Positions 47,939 to 57,711 of a stretch of 64,000 bases of DNA are shown here, one piece after another; positions within the stretch are counted from its first letter, which is position 1, and each line of letters starts with the position of its first letter. Below the pieces are notes generated by a model that saw only the letters and a list, made by a program, of their open reading frames with translations, searched no databases and was not told the origin of the DNA. The DNA lies in assembly GCA_030248065.1 (NCBI GenBank), contig JASAMV010004933.1:37064-101063 (forward strand), read 5' to 3'. The stretch is from Rhynchonema sp. JSB1_4. Its lineage: Eukaryota; Nematoda; Chromadorea; Monhysterida; Xyalidae. The position numbers and the translations under genes are program-made.

Positions 47939-49694
47939 TGGGGATCGGCGTCGGTGTCGGAAAAAAGTCGGTGTAGGTCCGACACTAATATTGTCGGTGT
48001 CGGTGTAGGGCCACAAAAGTGTCGGTTTTTTTCAGGTGTCGGTAGTGTCGGTCCCCAATTTTTCGGCAGCCAACTACTATTAGAAAAAAAATATATTTCG
48101 TACTGATTATGTTCTTTAGTTGTCCACAACATATAAAAAAGCGCCAAGCGCTGGTTTTGAACGACCAATTCCTCATACACGGTTCAGTTTCAATTCTGCA
48201 GCAGTGCAACACAACAAGAGAACAATTTTTTTGGAATCAGATTAAAGGGGAAATTGCACATTCCTAATCGCCTTTCAAACTCTACAAGTGTTAGACAGTT
48301 GTGTGGGCATCATGAAAGCCAATTACTTGGTACAAACTCTCAAACATGTACCCAGGAGAAGCAGTTCAAAGGGAACAATCGGGAAGAAAATTCGGCGCGG
48401 ACCGGCCGAATTTCCACCTGCGCATTCAGGCAAATTGCCTGATCAAAAAGCTGTCAAGGCGACAGAATGTTTCGCACGATTCTTGAAACTCACTAACTAT
48501 AGAATTTCGCTTTTCTTATATTTCGAATTTCGACGAATTGTTCCTGCGCGACCAGCAGTGCCTGAAACATTTAGCAGCACGCTGGACCAATTCGTGTTGA
48601 AATTCGAAATAAAAAGAAAGGCCAAATTCTATAGTTAGTGAGTTACAAAAAACATGCGAAACATTCTGTCGCCTTGAGAGCTTTTTGATCAGGCAATTTG
48701 CCTGAATGCGCAGGTAGGAATTCGGCCGGTCCCGCGCCGAATTTTATTCCAGTGGCTTGTCTTAAACGGAATCTCCCGGGTACATGTTTGAGAGCTTGTA
48801 CCAAATTATTTGACTTTTGTGATGCCCACATTGCTGTCTTAAAACTTGTAAAACCTGAACGGCGATTTGGAATGTGCAATTTCCCCTTTAAAGGAAAGAC
48901 ATGCGAACAGAATGAGAAATATCAATCACGAGTTATTTGCGAAGGACACCGATACATCATTATTCTCCATCACATCAGATACACTCAATTGTACAAGTAT
49001 TGACACGTGGGTAGCATACGAAATTGTGATGCTTGATCCTCTCGAATAGGCCAGTTTCTTGTCGCAAATTTTGCATTGGACCTGCGTTTCTTTGCCGCGC
49101 AGTCCGCCCGGACTAGCTTTGCAAAACCTAGACGGTTCTGAATCTCCATATCGGTCTCTTTTGACGCCCTTTTAGGCCTGCAAATATGCAAAAATGGTTG
49201 GGAATAGGTTTAGCTAACAAAATGAGGGGTTTCGGCGACGCTTTTTATAGTGGCCGATGCCTTTGTACCACTTCAAACATGAAAACACAAAATTCTGAAC
49301 AACAAAAGTTGCGCTCATGGTAAAAATCCGGTTCGTTCCAACGTTGAATGTTTCACTGAGAGTGAGAGGCGGACAGAACCTGTTTGTTCCTGCGACAAAG
49401 AGACAGACCTATCCTATCATACAAAGTTCATAATTGTTTTTTGTTTTGGTATTTGATCCCTCTTTTTTCAGGTGAGAAGTACACCAACACACCGGTTTTT
49501 GTCCAAAAAGGCATTTTAGGTCTAAAAATAAGTTTTTAGGGCTATAAAGGGCGAACTCGGTTTTACTGTCGGTGTCGGTCATTTTTTTCACTGTCGGTGT
49601 CGGTGTCGGCGTGCTTTTTCGCCGGTGTAGGTACTTTCCAAAAAAGTGTCGGTGTCGGTGTGGTGTCGGTCTACATGACCGACGCCGATCCCTA
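47939..49694. mobile_element. hAT element remnant with BED-type transposase fragment, innermost (left arm)
   Basis: 1756 bp with ends TGGGGATCGGCGTCGG and CCGACGCCGATCCCTA, and 8-bp duplications GTCGGCTC/GTCGGCTG. Multiple GTCGGTGTCGGT repeats sit near both ends. The minus strand at about 49000-49180 encodes the same N-terminal transposase fragment as 53664-53909, but with a one-base deletion that shifts the frame. A TTAA-flanked fold-back (48246-48887) sits in the middle. Confidence 0.88.
48246..48887. mobile_element. TTAA-flanked fold-back element (left arm)
   Basis: Ends AGGGGAAATTGCACATTCC and GGAATGTGCAATTTCCCCT with TTAA on both sides (48242-48245, 48888-48891). The arms, about 310 bp each, are inverted copies of one another (for example GCATTCAGGCAAATTGCCTG in both). 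TTAA target sites are typical of piggyBac-like elements; assignment is inferred. Confidence 0.8.
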
Positions 49695-50216
49695 GTCGGC
49701 TGGGGATAGATACCCTTCCCCCATCCCCCCTAAGGGTTGACTCGAGATAGATACCCCTTAGGGGGGGGGGAATCCCCCCCCCCATCCCCCCAGCCACTAC
49801 AGTGTCCCCCCCCGAGTTTGCCCACAAACTGCCAATTTTTGACCCAAATGGCCAAAAATAGTGTAAAATCAGTGGTTTGTGCCTCAAATTACCCAACATT
49901 CGCGCGCTACGCGCGCACATGCACGTTTTCACACGATTCCACACATAATAAACACATTAAAAGTTTCACCCCAAAACCTAACCCCCCCAGACCCCCCCAA
50001 ACCCCCCCTAGGTACATAACCCCCCCCAGGCCCTCGGCTCTGGTACAGTCGGTCACCCCCCCTCTCTGAGCGCGGTACAGTAGGTATCCCCCCCCCCCCT
50101 CCCGAGTACCTCAGACACTGCCCCCCAACCCCCCTCGGGTTTTGTGGTAGGTGAGTACTGAGGGAGGGTAACCCCCCAACCCCCCCCCCCCCAGCCACTC
50201 CCACTATGCTGCAGCG

Positions 50217-50540
50217 AAAAAATACAGCCCCCCCCTTGTATTTTAGATTTTACGGTAATCAGAAAAAGTCGGGCCGAAAAAAATCGGGGCCGGCCGATTT
50301 TTTTCAAAGTCGGGCCGGGCCGACTCAGGACCTCGTCGGGCCGGGCCGACTCGGACCTCGTCGGGCCGGCCGGGCGGGCCGGGCCGAGGTACCCGGCCCG
50401 ATTGGCGATTCCCACCTCTGCTGCTCCAAACAAGAAAATGCAAATAAGATTAACGTGCCAAATCCTTACAAACCACCGCGGTTTTTGATGAAAATTCAGA
50501 TTTTTTCGTAATTATTGGCAATGTCGGGACGGGCCGGGAA
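50217..50540. repeat. GGGCCGGGCC-rich segment with hAT-like terminus (left arm)
   Basis: Repeated GGGCCGGGCCGACT(C) units between two hAT-like elements. The phrase GGCGATTCCCACCTCTG near 50403-50419 is the inverse of CAGAGGTGGGAATCGCC, a hAT-like end, but no partner end or duplication was found. Mirror copy at 52291-52617. Confidence 0.6.
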
Positions 50541-51413
50541 CGGTGTAGTGGCAGGCCCATGTGTGGGAGGTAAGTATGATGCGGGGTTGGGACCGGAAGC
50601 GTGAGAGGTATGATTTTGGATTTGGTCACCCAAAAAGGCGAAAAAACACCGTTTTTGTACAATTTTTGGCCAGAAGTTGAGGTAAAAATAGTACTTATTC
50701 CAAATTTTTTCGCTGAAAATCGCCTAAAAATAGGTATTCTGGGTGGGTTTGCGCGGAGCGCGCGGGATTTTTGGGAAAATAAGTGGTAGAAAAACACCGA
50801 TTTTTGGCTTAAAAAGAACATGGAGAAATTGCTTGTGTGTGAGAGGTATGATTTGGAATTATGAGGAGGTAAGCATAGTAGTGGCTGGGGGGGGGTTGGG
50901 GGCGGGGGGCTCCCCCCTCTCAGTACTTACCTACCACAAAACTCAGAGAGGGGAGGGGGGGGTTGAGTACTTCAGTGTAGTACTTGGTCAGAGTGTTGAC
51001 GATAGATAGATTGGGACCCGAAATGTGTTGACGATAGATCGATGACCGAAGTCCGAAATCTGGGGGGGGTCGACCCAAACTTGTTGACGGTAGTTAGATG
51101 GTGGGGGGGGGGGGGCGCCAAAAATCAAGGTATAGTATAGTGTACTAAAGTAGGTAATAATGTGTAAATATTAATGAAAATGTACTTAGATGTACTAAAT
51201 ACCGCGCGTAGCGCGCGATTTTTTGCCTATTTGGGACAAAAAAATACCGATTTTGAGCCATTTTGAGGGCAGAAATACCCATTTTGGGGTCGAAATGTGT
51301 TAACAGATAAATGGGATTTCCAGAATTTGTTGACGATAGACTAGATTTCCCCATGAGTGTTGACGAACGATAGATGAAATCGAAAAGTCTTGACGATAGA
51401 TAGATGAATTTGG
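50541..51413. mobile_element. Half-copies of three nested hAT-like elements abutting the palindrome axis (left side)
   Basis: A CAGTGTAGTGGC-family element starts at 50541. A second member starts at 50874 (CATAGTAGTGGCTGG) after GAGGTAAG. Inside that, a CAGTGTAGTACTTGG element starts at 50973 after GAGTACTT. None has its other end on this side; each is mirrored instead at 52290, 51962 and 51865. The last element has repeated GTTGACGATAGATAGAT units. Confidence 0.85.
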
Positions 51414-51424
51414 GGGGACACCCA
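51414..51424. other. Axis of the giant inverted repeat (11-nt loop)
   Basis: GATGAATTTGG (51403-51413) and CCAAATTCATC (51425-51435) form the innermost stem, leaving a loop of about 11 nt. The midpoint, 51419, equals the midpoint of the mirrored element ends 50973 and 51865. Confidence 0.93.
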
Positions 51425-52290
51425 CCAAATTCATCTATCAATATCGTCAACACTTTTGAGTTTTCGCCTATCTATCGTCAACACTCATGGGGCAAATCTA
51501 TCTATCGTCAACAGATTCTGGGAACAATCGATCCCATCGTCAACACATTTCGACCCCAAAAATGGGTATTTTTGCCTCAAAATGGCTCAAAATCGGTATT
51601 TTTTGTCCCAAATAGGCAAAAAATCGCGCCCTACGCGCGGATTTAGTACATCTAAGTACATTTTCATTAATATTTACACATTATTACCTACTTAGTACAC
51701 TATACTATACCTTGATTTTTGGCGACCCCCCCCCCCACCATCTATCTATCGTCAACAAGTTTGGGTCGACCCCCCCAGATTTCGGACTTCGGTCATCTAT
51801 CTATCGTCAACACATTTCGGGTCCCAATCTATCTATCGTCAACACTCTGACCAAGTACTACACTGAAGTACTCAACCCCCCCCCTCGGGTTTTGTGGTAG
51901 GTAAGTACTAGAGAGGGGGGTAACCCCCCCCCCCCCCCCCACCCCCCCCAGCCACTACTATGCTTACCTCTCACAACTCCAAATCATACCTCTCACACAC
52001 AAGCAATTTTATGTCTTTTTAAGCCAAAAATCGGTGTTTTTCGACCTTATTTTCCCAAAAATCGCGCGCTCCGCGCGCAAACCCACCCATAATACCTATT
52101 TTTAGGCGATTTTCAGCGAAAAAATTTGGAATAAGTACTATTTTTACCTCAATTTTTGGCCAAAATTGTATCACAAAAACGGTGTTTTTTCGCCTTTTTG
52201 GGTGACCAAATCCAAAATCATACCTCTCACGCTTCCGGTCCCAACCCCGCATCATACTTACCTCCCACACATGGGCCTGCCACTACACTG
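51425..52290. mobile_element. Mirror halves of the three axis-proximal hAT-like elements (right side)
   Basis: Ends at 51865 (AGTACTACACTG, then AAGTACTC), 51962 (CCACTACTATG, then CTTACCTC) and 52290 (CCTGCCACTACACTG). The flanking octamers are reverse complements of those on the left side rather than direct copies. These are therefore mirror images and not the genuine second ends. Confidence 0.85.
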
Positions 52291-52617
52291 TTCCCGGCCC
52301 GTCCCGACATTGCCAATAATTACGAAAAAATCTGATTTTTCATCAAAAACCGCGGTGGTTTGTAAGGATTTGGCACGTTAATCTTATTTGCATTTTCTTG
52401 TTTGGAGCAGCAGAGGTGGGAATCGCCAATCGGGCCGGGTTACCTCGGCCCGGCCCGCCCGGCCCGGCCCGACGAGGTCCTGGAGTCGGCCCGGCCCGAC
52501 GAGGTCCTGGAGTCGGCCCGGCCCGACTTTGAAAAAAATCGGCCGGCCCCGATTTTTTTCGGCCCGACTTTTTCTGATTACCGTAAAATCTAAAATACAA
52601 GGGGGGCTGTATTTTTT
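52291..52617. repeat. GGGCCGGGCC-rich segment (right arm)
   Basis: Mirror of 50217-50540. Contains CAGAGGTGGGAATCGCC at about 52411, resembling a hAT terminus, followed by CGGCCCGGCCCG repeats. Confidence 0.6.
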
Positions 52618-53663
52618 CGCTGCAGCATAGTAGTGGCTGGGGGGGGGGTTGGGGGGGTTACCCCCCCTCTCAGTACTTACCTACCACAAAACCCGAGGGG
52701 TTGGGGGGGGGGCAGTGTTGGAGGGACTCTGGAGGGGGGGGATACCTACTGTACCGCGCTCAGAGAGGGGGGGGATACCTACTGTACCAGAGCCGATGGC
52801 CTGGGGGGGGGGTTATGTACCTAGGGGGGGTTGGGGGGGTTGGGGGTGTTAGGTTTTGGGGTGAAAATTTTTAATTTGTTTATTATGTGTGGAATCGTGT
52901 GAAAACGTGGTCATTGCGCGCGTCGCGCGCGAATGGTGGGTAATTTGAGGCACAAACCACTGAGTTTAGACTCATTTTGGCAGTTTTGGGCACAAATGGG
53001 CACTGTTTGGGCCAAATCGGGGGGGACACTGTAGTGGCTGGGGGGGGATGGGGGGGGATTCCCCCCCCCTAAGGGGTATCTATCTCGAGTCAACCCTTAG
53101 GGGGGGATGGGGGGGGAAGGGTATCTATCTCGAGCCGACTAGGGATCGGCGTCGGTCATGTAGACCTACACCGACACCGACACCGACACTTTTTTGGAAA
53201 GTACCGACACCGGCGAAAAAGCACGCCGACACCGACACCGACAGTGAAAAAATGACCGACACCGACAGTAAAACCGAGTTTGCCTTTTTTAGCCCTAAAA
53301 ACTTATTTTTAGACCTAAAATGCCTTTTTGGACAAAAACCGGTGTGTTGGTGTACTTCTCACCTGAAAAAAGAGGGATCAAATACCAAAACAAAAAACAA
53401 TTATGAACTTTGTATGATAGGATAGGTCTGTCTCTTTGTCGCAGGAACAAACAGGTTCTGTCCGCCTCTCACTCTCAGTGAAACATTCAACGTTGGAACG
53501 AACCGGATTTTTACCATGAGCGCAACTTTTGTTGTTCAGAATTTTGTGTTTTCATGTTTGAAGTGGTACAAAGGCATCGGCCACTATAAAAAGCGTCGCC
53601 GAAACCCCTCATTTTGTTAGCTAAACCTATTTCGAACCATTTTTGCATATTTGCAGGCCTAAA

Positions 53664-53909
53664 ATGGCGTCAAAAGAGACCGATATTGATATTCTGAACC
53701 GACTAGGTTTTGCAAAGCTAGTCCGGGCGGACTCGCGCGGCAAAGAAACGCAGGTCCAATGCAAAATTTGCGACAAGAAACTGGCCTATTCGAGAGGATC
53801 AAGCATCACAATTTCGTATGCTACCCACGTGTCAATACTTGTACAATTGAGTGTATCTGATGTGATGGAGAATAATGATGTATCGGTGTCCTTCGCAAAT
53901 AACTCGTGA
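53664..53909 (+). pseudogene. N-terminal fragment of a hAT transposase (BED-like zinc finger)
   Basis: 81 codons starting MASKETDIDILNRLGFAKLV. It includes the VQCKICDKKLAYSRGSS stretch, which matches the C-x2-C half of a BED zinc finger. The expected His pair is not seen: the sequence diverges after GSS and stops. The fold-back at 53948 follows at once. The left-arm copy is frameshifted. Confidence 0.65.
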
Positions 53910-53947
53910 TTGATATTTCTCATTCTGTTCGCATGTCTTTCCTTTAA

Positions 53948-54590
53948 AGGGGAAATTGCACATTCCTAATCGCCTTTCAGGTTTTACAAGTGTTTAGACA
54001 GCAATGTGGGCATCACAAAAGTCAAATAATTTGGTACAAGCTCTCAAACATGTACCCGGGAGATTCCGTTTAAGACAAGCCACTGGGAATAAAATTCGGC
54101 GCGGACCGGCCGAATTTCTACCTGCGCATTCAGGCAAATTGCCTGATCAAAAAGCTCTCAAGGCGACAGAATGTTTCGCATGTTTTTTGAAACTCACTAA
54201 CTATAGAATTTCGCCTTTCTTTATATTTCGAATTTCAACGAATTGTTCCAGCGTGTCTGCTAAATGTTTCATGCTCTGCTTGTCACGCTGGAACAATTCG
54301 TCGAAATTCGAAATATAAAGAAAAGCGAAATTCTATAGTTAGTGAGTTTCAAGAATCGTGCGAAACATTCTGTCGCCTTGACAGCTTTTTGATCAGGCAA
54401 TTTGCCTGAATGCGCAGGTGGAAATTCGGCCGGTCCGCGCCGAATTTTCTTCCCGATTGTTCCCTTTGAACTGCTTCTCCTGGGTACATGTTTGAGAGTT
54501 TGTACCAAGTAATTGGCTTTCATGATGCCCACACAACTGTCTAAACACTTGTAGAGTTTGAAAGGCGATTAGGAATGTGCAATTTCCCCT
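53948..54590. mobile_element. TTAA-flanked fold-back element (right arm)
   Basis: 643 bp, ends AGGGGAAATTGCACATTCC and GGAATGTGCAATTTCCCCT, TTAA at 53944-53947 and 54591-54594. Mirror of 48246-48887. Long arms with a short AT-rich turn near 54240-54300. Confidence 0.8.
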
Positions 54591-55828
54591 TTAATCTGAT
54601 TCCAAAAAAATTGTTCTCTTGTTGTGTTGCACTGCTGCAGAATTGAAACTGAACCGTGTATGAGGAATTGGTCGTTCAAAACCAGCGCTTGGCGCTTTTT
54701 TATATGTTGTGGACAACTAAAGAACATAATCAGTACGAAATATATTTTTTTTCTAATAGTAGTTGGCTGCCGAAAAATTGGGGACCGACACTACCGACAC
54801 CTGAAAAAAACCGACACTTTTGTGGACCGACACCGACACCGACATTAGTAGTGTCGGTACCTACACCGACTTTTTTCCGACACCGACGCCGATCCCTAGA
54901 GCCGACCCCAAAGGGTATCTCGAGTAAGTAGATTTATGGTTTTCAAAGGCAAAAATAGGTGTTTTTCGACCTCGGGACCCCCAAAAATCGCGCGCTCCGC
55001 GCGCAGACACCCAAAAATGGTCATTTTAGGCCAATTTTCGGCAAAAATGTCAAAAAATACCCATTTTTAGGCCAATTTTGCAGTAAAATTGCATGCAAAA
55101 AACGGCCTTTTTTCGCCTTTTGACGGACCATAGGGGTATCTTGGGTAGCCTCTGGGGGGTATCTCGAGTAAGTCCGAAACCTTCCCCCCCCCCTAGGGTA
55201 TCTTGGGTCGATTGGCCTGCCACCACACTGACTGTACCGGGGTGAAAATCGGGGGGATACCTACTGTACCATGCCAAACATCGGGGGGGATACCTACTGT
55301 ACCAGGCGAGGGGGGATACCTACTGTACTGGGGGGGCGACCCCCCCCCCCCCCCCCCCCCGGGGCTACCCCCCCCCCAACCCCCCCCCCCCCCCCACCTC
55401 CAACACTGGGGGGGGGGTTGAGTACTTACCTCTCACAACTCCAAATCATACCTCTCACAAGCAATTTTATGCCTTTTTAAGGCAAAAATCGGTGTTTTTC
55501 GACCTTATTTTCCCAAAAATCGCGCGCTCCGCGCGCAAACCCACCCATAATACCTATTTTTAGGCGATTTTCGGCGAAAATTTTGAAAAAGTACTATTTT
55601 TACCTCAATTTTTGGCCAAAATTGTATCACAAAAACGGTGTTTTTTCGCCTTTTTGGGTTACCAAAATCATACCTCTCACGCTTCCGGTCCCAACCCCGC
55701 ATCATACTTACCTCCCATCCCACACATGGGCCTGCCACTACACTGCGCTGCAGGAACTACAGATTTGTATTGTTAGCTTTGCTGCTGTTTGTTAACAAAC
55801 ACAAACATGCTGTTTGTTTTGCCTCAGG

Positions 55829-56214
55829 CAGTGTAGTTCCTGGGGGGGGAGGGGGGTCCCCCCTAAGGTACACTAACCGCCGCGACCAAGGTACACTAGT
55901 ACACTAACCGCCGCGCCAGGTACACTAACCGCCTCAATTTGTGCCTAAAATAGGCAATTTTAGGCCTAAAATGAACATTTTTAGGCCTAAAATGGGTGAT
56001 TTTTAGGTCGATATTGTCAAAAGTCGCCAGAATACCCTTTTTATGGAGAATTTTTTCAAAAAGGGCCAAAAATCGGTCAAATTTTCTACCTCAAAAAGTG
56101 ACTTTTTCGTGAATTTGGGTCTTCTCCCCTTCCCCCCCAGGGAGGTACACTAACCGCCGCACGGAAAAACGGGGTAGGTACACTAACCGCCGCGCCGTAC
56201 CAGGAACTACACTG
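55829..56214. mobile_element. hAT-like element, CAGTGTAGTTCCTGG family (right arm)
   Basis: 386 bp, exact 8-bp duplications GCCTCAGG (55821-55828 and 56215-56222). Mirror of 46610-46990. Lies about 130 bp before the second glycerol kinase start codon, so it may overlap promoter sequence. Confidence 0.93.
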
Positions 56215-56350
56215 GCCTCAGGTACAATTTTTTTGGTGTCGGTCCGCTTAATTGAAAATCAATCGACTGACGGATCGGGCAGGACGCAGGAGTGATCATC
56301 CAAGATTGCAACAAAAGTACGACCCGCCCCGGACGATCCAAAACAACAAA

Positions 56351-57176
56351 ATGCCCGACGTGGAAGACCAGCTGATCGGTTCGATCGACCAGGGCACTGG
56401 CAGCAGTCGATTCTTGGTGTTTTCATCAAAGACACGAAAAGTTAGTGAGATTAGATCAGCGTTTTAAACCGGTGCCAAAAACAAAGACTTGCCGTGAGCG
56501 TGCGCGTATCGCATGAGAAACAGAAACTCCCCATCAGTCACCGCAATCGGGCCGGCCCGCGATTTTGGGCTTTTCTGGTCGGGAGCGGGCCGGACATTTG
56601 GAGGATTGTGCCTTCTCTGAAAGGCTTCGTCAAAAATGCTAAAATTTCTGATGGATTCGGCAAGTAAGTGATTAACAATTCACAGAATTGCGGCAACTTT
56701 TTCTTGCGCTTTTAGTCCATTTTGGCCGATTTTTGGCCATCTTGGACAAAAAGGGTACTTTTGGGTGTGGTTTTGGAAAAATTGGGGCAGATGCCGTACC
56801 AGAGACGAGACGGGGAGATATGCAGTGAGCGCGGGGGCACACACCGTGCCGGCGAGAGGGAGCTCCTTTCCCGCAATGTTGTATGTGCTGCAGGCGCACC
56901 AGACCATTGTTTGAGTAGACTGTTTTATTTTACTTTGGCTACTTTCCTTCCGGTTTGGGCGCTGAATGTTGTATGTGCTGGATCTGCAACTTACCATTGT
57001 TTGAGTAGACTGTTTTCACTTTAGTTAGCCTACTTTCCTTCCGGTGTGGGCGCTGTATGTTGTTTGTGCTGGAGGCTCTCCTGACTTTTGTTTGTGATGA
57101 CTGTTTTGACTTTTTTTTTTCTATGTGCTGGAGGCGCACTGGACCATTGTTTGAGTAGACTGTTTTCACTTTAGTT

Positions 57177-57210
<34 letters not shown>

Positions 57211-57526
57211 TTAATTTCCCCGGAGGCGCACCGGACTATTGTTTGAGTTGACTGTTTTCACTTTAGTTAGGCATTTTTTTTTTTTTTTTTTTTTTTCCCC
57301 CCTTATGTGCTGGAGGCGCACTGGACCATTGTTTGAGTAGACTGTTTTCACTTTAGTTAGGCTACTTTCCTTCCGGTTTGGGCGCTGAATGTTGTTTGTG
57401 CTGGAGGCGCACCGGACCATCGTTCGAGTAGACTGTTTTATTCTAGTTAGGCTACTTTTCCTTCCGGTTTGGGCGCTGAATGTTGTATGTGCTGGAGGCG
57501 CACCGGACCGTCGCCTTTTTTCGTAT

Positions 57527-57560
<34 letters not shown>

Positions 57561-57669
57561 ATGCTTCTTCTTGGATTCCATTTTCCGGCCCCCACCCTCC
57601 TTCCGGTTCGGCGCTGAATGTTGTATGTGCTGGAGGCGCACGGGGACTCTTTTCCCCCCCCCCCTGCTC

Positions 57670-57711
<42 letters not shown>

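Larger units (their letters stand above)
47609..49804. mobile_element. hAT-like element, CAGTGTGGTGGCAGG family, third level (left arm)
   Basis: Matches the uninterrupted 20572-21007 copy from both ends (CAGTGTGGTGGCAGGCC and CAGCCACTACAGTG). Inserted in a C run of the 47419 element. The GCGCGCGGAGCGCGCG dyad is near 47834. Split by the 47939-49694 insertion at GGGTCGGCTC. Confidence 0.88.
47419..50120. mobile_element. hAT-like element, CAGTGTTGGAGG family, second level (left arm)
   Basis: Inserted in a C run of the 47074 element, so its duplication is not readable. Left end CAGTGTTGGAGGTGG, right end GAGTACCTCAGACACTG (degenerate). Four GTACAGTAGGTATCC units follow the left end. The right half carries the GCGCGCTACGCGCGC dyad near 49903. 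Confidence 0.85.
47074..50208. mobile_element. hAT-like element, CAGTGTAGTGGC family, outermost of a four-level nest (left arm)
   Basis: Starts CAGTGTAGTGGCAGGCC, ends with a degenerate AGCCACTCCCACTATG, and is flanked by exact 8-bp duplications CTGCAGCG (47066-47073 and 50209-50216). The dyad GCGCGCGGAGCGCGCG lies near 47288. It contains, in order inward, the elements at 47419, 47609 and 47939. Confidence 0.92.
37527..51413. repeat. Left arm of giant inverted repeat
   Basis: Pairs with 51425-64000 in reverse complement. Matched landmarks (left/right): axis-proximal CCAAATTCATC stem, element ends at 50973/51865, 50208/52626, 46990/55829, glycerol kinase ATG 46474/56351, exon 2 38593-38641/62871-62919, exon 5 37880-38015/63499-63634, and the element end 37720/63799. 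The arm probably continues beyond the point where the window ends on the other side. Confidence 0.95.
53140..54898 (+). mobile_element. hAT element remnant with BED-type transposase fragment, innermost (right arm)
   Basis: Ends TAGGGATCGGCGTCGG and CCGACGCCGATCCCTA, a perfect 16-bp inverted repeat, with exact 8-bp duplications GAGCCGAC (53132-53139 and 54899-54906). Sub-terminal ACCGACACCGACA repeats occur at both ends. The catalytic part of the transposase is absent. Confidence 0.93.
53027..55230. mobile_element. hAT-like element, CAGTGTGGTGGCAGG family, third level (right arm)
   Basis: Ends CACTGTAGTGGCTGG and GGCCTGCCACCACACTG. The host sequence just right of it lacks the GGGATACCT expected from the left arm, a small deletion at the insertion edge. 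Split by 53140-54898. Confidence 0.85.
52713..55408. mobile_element. hAT-like element, CAGTGTTGGAGG family, second level (right arm)
   Basis: Starts CAGTGTTGGAGGGACTC and ends ACCTCCAACACTG. GATACCTACTGTACC units with G runs lie at both ends. The dyad near 52917 reads GCGCGCGTCGCGCGCG. Inserted in a G run. Confidence 0.85.
52626..55745. mobile_element. hAT-like element, CAGTGTAGTGGC family, outermost of the right-arm nest
   Basis: Ends CATAGTAGTGGCTGG and CCTGCCACTACACTG, with exact 8-bp duplications CGCTGCAG (52618-52625 and 55746-55753). This is the mirror of 47074-50208. Contains 52713-55408, which contains 53027-55230, which contains 53140-54898. Confidence 0.92.

Noticed and set aside
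48288..48638. 116-codon frame inside the TTAA fold-back as part of a transposase
   Set aside because: The same frame appears in the opposite arm in reverse, so it reflects the inverted repeat. No transposase motif is visible.
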